A stretch of 64,000 nucleotides of DNA. Source: Acidobacteriota bacterium. GTDB taxonomy: Bacteria; Acidobacteriota; Terriglobia; Terriglobales; Acidobacteriaceae. The position numbers and the translations under genes are program-made. A model generated the notes under the pieces. It worked only from the letters and a program-made list of their open reading frames with translations, ran no database searches and was not told where the DNA came from. Where the stretch lies: NCBI GenBank assembly GCA_021792135.1, contig JAJYVF010000008.1, forward strand, positions 1-64,000, written 5' to 3'. This document shows, one piece after another, positions 8,451-15,197 of the stretch; the first letter of the stretch is position 1; every line of letters starts with the position of its first letter.

Positions 8451-9410
8451 ATGAAGGTTGGAGTCTTTACCCCGCTGCTTTCGCAGCTCCCTCTGTCCGC
8501 CGTCCTCGAAAAACTGAAGAAACTCAGCATCGACACAGTTGAGCTGGGCACAGGCAATTACCCCGGTGACGCCCACTGCAAGGCGTCGATGCTGGACGAT
8601 AGCAAGGCGCTCTCCGAGTTCCGCAATGTAATTGCCGACCACGGTTTCTCGATCAGCGCCCTCAGCTGCCACGGCAACGCTCTGCACCCCGACCCGGCGG
8701 TCGCTGCGCAGCATCGGGAGGTGAGCCGCAAAACCATTCTGCTTGCGGAAGCGCTCGGCGTTCCCACCGTCGTGGACTTCTCCGGCTGCCCCGGCGACTC
8801 GCCCGACGCCAAGGCGCCGAACTGGGTTACCTGCCCGTGGCCGCCCGATTATCTGAAAGTGCTCGAATGGCAGTGGAACGACGTGGTCGCCCCTTACTGG
8901 GAGGAGCACGGCAAATTCGCTGCCGACCATGGCATTCGGATCGCCATTGAAATGCATCCTGGCTTCGTCGTCTACAGTCCGGAGACGATGCTGAAGCTGC
9001 GCTCCATCGCCGGTCCCGCCGTTGGCTGCAACTTCGATCCCAGCCATATGTTCTGGCAGGGAATTGATCCGATCGCCGCGGTACGCGTGCTCGGGGATGC
9101 CGTCTTCCACGTTCATGCCAAGGACACGCAGATCTACAGTGCAAATCTGCCTACGACCGGCGTGCTCGATACCAAGCCCTATACCGACGAGCGCCGCCGC
9201 AGCTGGATGTTCCGGACCTGCGGCTACGGCCACGGGGCCGAGTGGTGGAAGGAGTTCGTTTCCACCCTGCGCATGTTCGGCTACGACAACGTGCTCTCCA
9301 TCGAGCACGAAGACAGCCTGCTTTCGGCGGAGGAGGGACTGACGAAAGCCGCCGCATTCCTCAACGAACTGATTGTGCGCGAGCAGCCTGGGGCTGCCTG
9401 GTGGGTATAA
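8451..9410 (+). CDS. Sugar phosphate isomerase/epimerase (xylose isomerase-like TIM barrel)
   Basis: A 319-residue protein of the AP endonuclease 2/xylose isomerase-like superfamily. The metal-site strands are seen as DTVELGTGNYPG, IAIEMHPGFVVYS, CNFDPSHMFWQGID, VFHVHAKDTQIY and LSIEHEDSL, giving the usual Glu/Asp/His ligands. Exact substrate is not readable from sequence. It is the first gene of a plus-strand group with an oxidoreductase (start 2 bases after this stop) and an MFS transporter, divergent from the KDG kinase/aldolase pair, which suggests a role in uptake and oxidation or epimerisation of a sugar or sugar acid feeding KDG metabolism (inference). Confidence 0.85.
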   Translation: MKVGVFTPLLSQLPLSAVLEKLKKLSIDTVELGTGNYPGDAHCKASMLDDSKALSEFRNVIADHGFSISALSCHGNALHPDPAVAAQHREVSRKTILLAEALGVPTVVDFSGCPGDSPDAKAPNWVTCPWPPDYLKVLEWQWNDVVAPYWEEHGKFAADHGIRIAIEMHPGFVVYSPETMLKLRSIAGPAVGCNFDPSHMFWQGIDPIAAVRVLGDAVFHVHAKDTQIYSANLPTTGVLDTKPYTDERRRSWMFRTCGYGHGAEWWKEFVSTLRMFGYDNVLSIEHEDSLLSAEEGLTKAAAFLNELIVREQPGAAWWV

Positions 9411-9412
9411 GG

Positions 9413-10558
9413 ATGAAACGGATTCGAACGGCAGTTCTGGGAACGGGATTCATGGGGCGGGTCCATCTGGAGGCGCTGCGCCGGGTGGAGCACGTCGAAA
9501 TCGCCGGCATTGCCGGACGCAATGCTGCGGCTGCAGAGAAGCTCGGATCGGCCTTCGATGTTCCGCGCCTCGATGCCGAAGCCATTCTGAGCGATGCGTC
9601 GATTGACGCCGTGCACGTCTGCACGCCGAATGCGATGCACTTCAGCATGGCGAAGGATGCGCTGCTCGCCGGCAAGCACGTGCTTTGCGAGAAACCGCTG
9701 ACGACTGGCGTGGAGGAAGCGGAGGAACTTGTCCGCCTGGCCGCTGAAAGGCAGCTGCGTAACTGTGTCTGTCACAATCTCCGCTACTATCCGATGCCCC
9801 AGCAAATACGGCGTATGCGCGAAGCGGGTGACCTGGGCGAGATTCTGGTGGTGCAGGGAACTTATTCCCAGGACTGGCTCCTGTATGCAACGGACTGGAA
9901 CTGGCGGGTGGATTCCACCGCGGGCGGCGCTTCCCGCTGCATGGCCGATATCGGCTCGCACTGGTTCGACATGGCCGAGCACATTACCGGCCTGCGCGTG
10001 AGCGCGCTGTGCGCCGACCTGCAGACGTTTCATCCTACGCGCAAGCAGCCGAAGGGACCCGTGGAAACCTTCGCCAACAAGATGCTTTCCGCAGAGGACA
10101 CTATCGATACACCGATCGAAACAGAAGACTTTGGTGCCGTGATTTTCCGCATGGGCCAGCGGGCCCGCGGCTGCATGACGGCAAGCCAGGCTTCCGCCGG
10201 ACGCAAGAACCGCCTCAGCATCGAGGTTTACGGCACGAAGGGCGGAGTCGCCTGGGATCAGGAGCGCCCCGACGAGTTGTGGGTCGGAAACCGTGACACC
10301 GGCAACCAGATCATCCTCAAGGATCCGTCGCTCCTCAAGCCCGCTGCCCGCACCTATGCCGATCTCCCCGGCGGCCACAGCGAAGGCTACGATGATACGT
10401 TCAAGCAGGTCTTCCGCCGGTTCTATGCCTCGATCAGCGATCGGGGCGCAGCCGCGGAGTATCCGCAGTTCTCCGATGGCCTGCGCCAGATGGTGCTGCT
10501 GCGCGCCGAACTGGAGAGCGGCCGCAGCCAGAAGTGGGTGGAGATTCCTGCGATCTGA
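9413..10558 (+). CDS. Gfo/Idh/MocA-family NAD(P)-dependent sugar oxidoreductase
   Basis: A 381-residue dehydrogenase. The Rossmann fold begins RTAVLGTGFMGRVHLEAL, followed by the family motif GKHVLCEKPLTT with the catalytic Lys near residue 90 and a central MADIGSHWFDMAEH with the conserved Asp/His pair. The start ATG lies 2 bases after the upstream isomerase stop, so the two are surely co-transcribed. Members oxidise or epimerise sugars, inositols and sugar acids; substrate cannot be fixed from sequence. The pairing with an isomerase/epimerase and a transporter is typical of small catabolic operons in Acidobacteriota and Bacteroidota. Confidence 0.92.
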   Translation: MKRIRTAVLGTGFMGRVHLEALRRVEHVEIAGIAGRNAAAAEKLGSAFDVPRLDAEAILSDASIDAVHVCTPNAMHFSMAKDALLAGKHVLCEKPLTTGVEEAEELVRLAAERQLRNCVCHNLRYYPMPQQIRRMREAGDLGEILVVQGTYSQDWLLYATDWNWRVDSTAGGASRCMADIGSHWFDMAEHITGLRVSALCADLQTFHPTRKQPKGPVETFANKMLSAEDTIDTPIETEDFGAVIFRMGQRARGCMTASQASAGRKNRLSIEVYGTKGGVAWDQERPDELWVGNRDTGNQIILKDPSLLKPAARTYADLPGGHSEGYDDTFKQVFRRFYASISDRGAAAEYPQFSDGLRQMVLLRAELESGRSQKWVEIPAI

Positions 10559-10610
10559 TCCGCTACCCCGGAAAACCCTGATTCGGCACGTGTGAAAGGA
10601 GAAGAACCGT

Positions 10611-11744
10611 TTGCTGATCCTCGCCGCGGTACTCGCGATCTTTGTTTACGGCATGATCGCCGCGATGTTGGGCACCATCCTGCCGGATCTCTCCAGCCGC
10701 TTCCTTCTGACTCCGCGGCAGAACGGCACCATCGCCTTCGCCCAGGCTGTGGGGCTGATGATTGCCTCGCTGGGCGTGGGGCCGCTGCTCGACGATCTCG
10801 GCAAGAAATTCGGCCTCATCCTCGGTCTGGCGCTGATCGCTGTTACGCTCCTCGCTTTGCCGCGGTCAGCGGGCTTCCGCAGCATCGTCTTCCTGCTCTT
10901 CGTGCTGGGCATGGGCGGCGGCATCGTCGTCACCGCCGCCAACGCGCTCACGAGTGCGGTGAGTCCGGAGCATCGCGCGACGGCGCTGAATCTGGTGAAC
11001 CTGTTCTTCGGGCTTGGCGGCCTGGCCACGCCTTTCATCTCCGCCAATCTCTTCAGGAGCAACTGGGTGCGACTCTGTTACACGGTCGCGCTTCTGACCA
11101 TGGGGACCCTCGCGGTTCAGGGCGCAGTGCATATGCCGCCGCCCACCGGTGCCGGCCGCTTTATCTTTGCGGACGCCGGCCCGGTGCTCGGGCGGCCTTT
11201 GCTCTTTCTCCTCGGCTTGTTCCTGTTTCTGTACGTGGGGTGCGAGGTGGATGTCTGGAACTGGCTGACACGGCACCTGATCGCGCAGGGCATTCCGGAA
11301 TCGCGGGCTCTTAACATCCTGTCGCTCGGCTTTGCCCTTGGGCTGCTGGTGGGGCGCGTCGGCGTCTCGCCGATTCTGATCCACGTCCCGGCCATTCAGG
11401 TCACGCTGGCGGCCTCTGTGGCAATGGCTGTAACAACCTTCCTGATGCTGCGCGCGAATAGCCCCGCCACCGCATGGGTCGTTGTCTTTCTGGCGGGACT
11501 CTCCATGGCCCCGGTCTTCCCCACGACGCTGGCCATCGTGGGCGGAGCGTTCCCGCGCATGACCGGCACAGCGCTGGGCTTCGTGATCACCTGCGGATGG
11601 GCAGGGCTGGCGGTCAGTTCGCGGATGATCGGCGCGATTGCCGGCGGGGATCCACGGCGGCTGCGCAAGGCGCTGCTGGTGGTCCCCGCTTCGGCGGTGC
11701 TGATGGTCGGCATCAACCTGGCCATTATGGCCGTGCTGCACTAA
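10611..11744 (+). CDS. Major facilitator superfamily transporter
   Basis: A 377-residue integral membrane protein with around 11-12 hydrophobic segments. Segment 1 begins LILAAVLAIFVYGMIAAMLG and is followed by ILPDLSSRF, as in FucP/sugar-porter-like families. The start is a TTG at 10611: an AAAGGAGAAG Shine-Dalgarno sits about 9 bases upstream and no ATG in frame gives a complete first segment. The gene lies 52 bases downstream of the oxidoreductase and is likely its uptake partner for a sugar or sugar acid (inference). It converges with the next gene with a gap of only 3 bases. Confidence 0.85.
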   Translation: MLILAAVLAIFVYGMIAAMLGTILPDLSSRFLLTPRQNGTIAFAQAVGLMIASLGVGPLLDDLGKKFGLILGLALIAVTLLALPRSAGFRSIVFLLFVLGMGGGIVVTAANALTSAVSPEHRATALNLVNLFFGLGGLATPFISANLFRSNWVRLCYTVALLTMGTLAVQGAVHMPPPTGAGRFIFADAGPVLGRPLLFLLGLFLFLYVGCEVDVWNWLTRHLIAQGIPESRALNILSLGFALGLLVGRVGVSPILIHVPAIQVTLAASVAMAVTTFLMLRANSPATAWVVVFLAGLSMAPVFPTTLAIVGGAFPRMTGTALGFVITCGWAGLAVSSRMIGAIAGGDPRRLRKALLVVPASAVLMVGINLAIMAVLH

Positions 11745-11747
11745 AGT

Positions 11748-12653
11748 TCAGCCGGGGAATGACTCGATCCAGTCCGCGTCTACCTTCAGCGCCTGCATCT
11801 CGGGCATGTCCGGGTAACCCTCCTGCTCGATGAAAATGTGCCGAATGGGCACGTTGTATTTTTTTGCAGCGGCGAAGATCTTCGTGTAATCGATGCTGCC
11901 GCGCCCCATTTCGGTCGGAACCGGCTCTGTGCCTGGCTTCCAGCCCTCGAGCTTGAATTCCTTGAGGTGGAGCATCGAGTAGCGGGTGGGATAGCGCTCG
12001 AAGTAGTGTTCCGGGCGCTGGCCGCCGACGACGACCCAGCCGCAGTCCATCTCCATCGTGACCAGGTGCGGATCGGTTTCATGCAGTAGGATGTCATAAC
12101 CCATGAAGCCATCATGCTGGTGAAATTCGAGGAAGTGGTTGTGGTAGCCCATCTGGATGCCGGCGGCCTTCGTCTTCTTTCCGATCTGGTTCAGCTGATC
12201 GGCATTCCATTTCCAGTCTTCGCGGCTCATTGACTCGATCGACTGGACCCAGTTCTTTCCCTTCGCCTTCGCCGGGTTCGGCTGCATCGGGGAAGAGCAG
12301 ACAATATAGCGAAGCCCCACACCGTTCCCGAACTGAATAATCTCCTCCGCCTGCTTCTGCAGTTGCCCCATGGAGTAGTGCGCGCTCACGCAGTCCAGGC
12401 CGGCTCGCGCCATCGCCTGCTTCACGTCCGCGGCGGAGTGCCCGAAGAATCCTGCCGCCTCAACCTGCCGATAGCCGATGGAAGCGAGTTTCCGCAGAGT
12501 CCCTTCGTAGTCGTTAGGAAGGACATCGCGGACGGAGTAGAGCTGGAGCCCCGCCGGCAGGCCCAGGGGGCTGGCGAAGAGTTCGCTCGCCTGCAGCATA
12601 GCCGCGCAGGCCGCGGCGGACTTCACAAAATTCCTTCTCGAGATGAGTGCCAT
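11748..12653 (-). CDS. Tat-exported sugar phosphate isomerase/epimerase-like protein
   Basis: A 301-residue xylose isomerase-like TIM-barrel protein with an N-terminal twin-arginine signal: SRRNFVKSAAACAAMLQ followed by ASELFASPL. Barrel strands carry the usual metal ligands: RQVEAAGFFGHS, DCVSAHYSMG, MGYHNHFLEF, VTMEMDCGWVVVGG and RHIFIEQEGYPD. Export through Tat suggests cofactor or metal loading before secretion to the periplasm (family inference). The ATG at 12653 follows AAAGGGCAGAAG. It is convergent with the MFS gene and downstream of murB on the same strand. The substrate is unknown; proximity to the sugar-acid block makes carbohydrate turnover likely. Confidence 0.88.
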   Translation of the reverse strand: MALISRRNFVKSAAACAAMLQASELFASPLGLPAGLQLYSVRDVLPNDYEGTLRKLASIGYRQVEAAGFFGHSAADVKQAMARAGLDCVSAHYSMGQLQKQAEEIIQFGNGVGLRYIVCSSPMQPNPAKAKGKNWVQSIESMSREDWKWNADQLNQIGKKTKAAGIQMGYHNHFLEFHQHDGFMGYDILLHETDPHLVTMEMDCGWVVVGGQRPEHYFERYPTRYSMLHLKEFKLEGWKPGTEPVPTEMGRGSIDYTKIFAAAKKYNVPIRHIFIEQEGYPDMPEMQALKVDADWIESFPG

Positions 12654-12732
12654 TCTTCTGCCCTTTCTGAATTTTTCTCTTCCTGGATTGTCTTCGGACT
12701 GTTGTCCGATCGTTCTGTTGAATTGCCCGGGA

Positions 12733-13767
12733 TCATCCTTCCGGACCCAGCCAGACAGGCTCTGGTTCCAGATGAATCCCGAATCGTTGCTCGACAGCAG
12801 CGACGATTCGGTCGCGCAGCGCAGCAATATCCTTCGCCGACGCACCCCCACGATTGATCAGTGCCAGCGTGTGGCGGCTGGAGATTCCCGCGGCACCCAT
12901 CCTAAAGCCTTTGTGGAACCCGCTTTGCTCGATCAGCCAGGCTGCTGAGATTTTCAGCCATCCATCCTGTGCCGACCAGGCCGGAACCGAACCGGAAGCC
13001 GCCTGGGAAGCGATTTCCTCGTAGAGGCTCCGGGGGACGACGGGATTCCTGAAGAAACTTCCGGCACTGCGGCAATCCGGTTCGCCCTCGACCAGCAGCA
13101 TGCCCTTGCGCCGGCGGATCTCACGTACGGCGGATACAACACCATCCATATCAGGAGATGTATTACTATTATTAAAGTATTGCTTTAAGTCGGGGTACGA
13201 GAGCGCCGGGGCCGCGTCCCTGCGGAGGCAATACTTCACCCCAGTCACGATATATCGGTTGCGTTCCGCAGAGTTGAAGATGCTGCGGCGGTAAGAGAAT
13301 CCACAGCCAGCGGCCGGCAGTTCGACAAAGTTCAGGCTGTGAAGATCGAGCGCCCGCACGGAGACCACGGTCTCGGCCACTTCCTGACCGTACGCTCCCA
13401 CATTCTGGACTGGTGTTCCTCCGACGGTTCCGGGAATGCCGGCAAGACATTCGATACCGCCAAAGCCCCTTTTGACAGCCAGAGACACGAACGGGTCCCA
13501 TTGCTCGCCGGCTGCCACCTGGAAAAAGCTACCCTGCTGCTCGACTCCAGTCAGCGCGATGTGCAGCACCACGCCGGGGAAGCCATCATCGGAGACCAGA
13601 AGATTGCTGCCTCCGCCCAGGACAAACAGAGGCGCCTGCCGCTCACGGGCAAATTCGACGGTTTCCACAACGCTGCCTTCATCCCCGGCCTCCGCAAACC
13701 AGCGCGCCGGGCCGCCAATTCCGAAGGTGGTGTAGGGCGCGAGCGAAATGTACTCCCGAATGAACAT
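12733..13767 (-). CDS. murB: UDP-N-acetylenolpyruvoylglucosamine reductase
   Basis: A 344-residue FAD enzyme of peptidoglycan synthesis that reduces UDP-GlcNAc-enolpyruvate to UDP-MurNAc with NADPH. Visible are the FAD-binding VLGGGSNLLVSDDGFPG and IECLAGIPGTVGGTPVQNVGAYG, the YRRSIFN substrate region, the catalytic Ser in RSAGSFFRNP, and the C-terminal Glu in IHLEPEPVWLG. This is the longer, E. coli-like form. An AT-rich stretch (13161-13190, 25 of 30 bases A/T) encodes a loop (KQYFNNSNTS) and stands out in an otherwise GC-rich gene. It diverges from the bacilliredoxin gene over 82 bases. Confidence 0.97.
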   Translation of the reverse strand: MFIREYISLAPYTTFGIGGPARWFAEAGDEGSVVETVEFARERQAPLFVLGGGSNLLVSDDGFPGVVLHIALTGVEQQGSFFQVAAGEQWDPFVSLAVKRGFGGIECLAGIPGTVGGTPVQNVGAYGQEVAETVVSVRALDLHSLNFVELPAAGCGFSYRRSIFNSAERNRYIVTGVKYCLRRDAAPALSYPDLKQYFNNSNTSPDMDGVVSAVREIRRRKGMLLVEGEPDCRSAGSFFRNPVVPRSLYEEIASQAASGSVPAWSAQDGWLKISAAWLIEQSGFHKGFRMGAAGISSRHTLALINRGGASAKDIAALRDRIVAAVEQRFGIHLEPEPVWLGPEG

Positions 13768-13849
13768 CCCAATAGAGGTATAACAGGCGATCTGCCGTTA
13801 CAATACCGACAGTGCCGACCTTCTGTCGGAACCGAGGAGACCAAGGCAA

Positions 13850-14275
13850 ATGTACCCTGAAATCATGCTCATCCCCATGCGCGAGGAACTGACGCGCGCC
13901 GGAATTGAGGAGGCGCGCACAGCCGAGGCCGTCGACGCAGCTCTGGCGAAGCCTGGCACAACCATGGTCGTGGTGAACTCAGTCTGCGGCTGCGCGGCAG
14001 GCAAGATGCGCCCCGGTGTGAGACTGGCGCTGCGCAATCCGGTGACACCGGACCGGTCGATTACGGTTTTTGCTGGCCAGGATCGCGAAGCTACCGAGCG
14101 GGCGCGTTCTTATTTCGAGGGCCATCCGCCGACTTCTCCGGCCATCGCTATCCTGCGGGACGGCAAGCTGATCTACCTGATGCAGCGCTTTATCATTGAG
14201 AACAGCGCGCCGCAGGCCATCGCCGAGGAACTGTCGCGAGCCTTCAACGAGCTTTGCGCGAAGCAGCCAGCCTAG
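13850..14275 (+). CDS. BrxA/BrxB-family bacilliredoxin (CGC motif)
   Basis: A 141-residue thioredoxin-fold protein with the family's SVCGCAAGKMRPG active site, starting with the characteristic MYPEIMLIPMREEL. In Firmicutes these proteins remove bacillithiol from oxidised proteins; the family is also common in Acidobacteriota, where the thiol partner is less certain. The ATG at 13850 follows GAGGAGACCAAGG. A hairpin in the leader (CCGACAG at 13806-13812 with CTGTCGG at 13823-13829) lies between the divergent murB start and this gene. A strong terminator follows, so it is probably monocistronic. Confidence 0.93.
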   Translation: MYPEIMLIPMREELTRAGIEEARTAEAVDAALAKPGTTMVVVNSVCGCAAGKMRPGVRLALRNPVTPDRSITVFAGQDREATERARSYFEGHPPTSPAIAILRDGKLIYLMQRFIIENSAPQAIAEELSRAFNELCAKQPA

Positions 14276-14297
14276 GAAATTCCGCTCCGGCGGCCAG

Positions 14298-14322
14298 GGC
14301 TGCGCTGGGGCGCAGCCTTTTT
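14298..14322 (+). terminator. Rho-independent terminator after the bacilliredoxin gene
   Basis: Perfect 8-base stem GGCTGCGC / GCGCAGCC (14298-14305 and 14310-14317) with a 4-base loop, directly followed by TTTTT. It begins 22 bases after the stop codon. Confidence 0.93.
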
Positions 14323-14660
14323 ACCGATTGCGTGCGCCAACCGGGAAGCCGAAAGATAAGTCCCATGGAATCAAACGTGCTATCGATCTGCTGTCGATTG
14401 AAGCAGGTACGGCGCCCAAACCGGGAAAAGCCCGCTAAGCCCCGACAAACGAGCGAGATCGAGGTTAACCCTTGCGGAATGAAGCGGATCGAGATGGGTA
14501 GCATCGGTTAAGTCGGGCAGAATCAAACGCTTACAGCAAGCCTGGCGAAAAATGAAAGGCGGTTCGGGAATGCCCCGCCCGGCAGGGACGGAACCCGGCA
14601 ACGTCCGCCACCCCTCCGTTTCCGCGGAACCTGGGTTTACGATCAAAGAACCGGCGACCG
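14323..14660 (+). other. Gene-free 338-base region with inverted repeats, leader of the DUF192 gene
   Basis: No open frame here looks coding. The region is bounded by a terminator and the DUF192 start. Within it I see GGACG/CGTCC (14586-14590 and 14602-14606) nested in GGCGG/CCGCC (14559-14563 and 14605-14609, sharing two bases, so not both at once), plus CCCGAC near 14440 pairing with GTCGGG near 14513. The string ACCCGGCAAC at 14593-14602, preceded by GGGACG, is reminiscent of the core of SAM-I riboswitches, but the other conserved SAM-I segments are not apparent. It may be a structured leader or a small RNA; I cannot assign a class. Confidence 0.3.
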
Positions 14661-15152
14661 ATGATGAAGCGTCCTGCTCTGCACGCGTTCTGCCTGACCC
14701 TGCTGCTCCCGCTCACGGTGCCCCTGCGCGCCCAGGAACCGGAAATCCCTTACGTCGCGCCCCGCCCGGCGAACACCCTGGTGATGCTCCCCGACGGTTC
14801 AACCGTCCACGTGGAACTGGCCACCACCAACGCCCAGCGCGAGTACGGCCTGATGGGCCGGACCCGCCTGCCCCAGGGCCGCGGCATGCTCTTCGTCCAC
14901 AACCGAACCGCCGACCATGCCTACTGGATGTACCACTGCAAAATCGGGCTCGATATCGTTTGGATGAATGAGGACCGCCAGATCGTCGAGATGTCGCCGG
15001 ACACTCCGCCCTGCCGGGGCGAAGCCGACACCTGCCCCAGCTACGGCGGCCAGGAGCCGTCAAAATATGTCCTGGAACTCCCGGTCGGGTCGATCCACCG
15101 ACATCATCTCGCCGTCGGCCAGACCATCGACTTCCAGCCGCCGCCTTCGTAG
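14661..15152 (+). CDS. DUF192 family exported protein
   Basis: A 163-residue protein with an N-terminal signal peptide (HAFCLTLLLPLTVPLRAQ) and one DUF192 domain. Family motifs seen are VELATTNAQREYGLMGRTRL, GMLFVHN, a YWMYHCKIGLDIVWMN strand (the family usually has FWMKNT here), and KYVLELPVGS toward the end. DUF192 proteins are small secreted or periplasmic proteins of unknown function. Two adjacent ATGs (14661, 14664) are both possible and neither has a strong Shine-Dalgarno. It is convergent with the CCA-adding enzyme gene. Confidence 0.9.
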   Translation: MMKRPALHAFCLTLLLPLTVPLRAQEPEIPYVAPRPANTLVMLPDGSTVHVELATTNAQREYGLMGRTRLPQGRGMLFVHNRTADHAYWMYHCKIGLDIVWMNEDRQIVEMSPDTPPCRGEADTCPSYGGQEPSKYVLELPVGSIHRHHLAVGQTIDFQPPPS

Positions 15153-15197
15153 AGGCACGCCTGGCGGGACGGCAGGCCGGAACCGGGAAGCAGGGGA

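Noticed and set aside
14586-14606. SAM-I riboswitch-like core before the DUF192 gene
   Set aside because: Only a ten-base string agrees; the other conserved SAM-I segments and the pseudoknot partners are not recognised, and the gene has no link to methionine. Kept only as an unclassified structured region.
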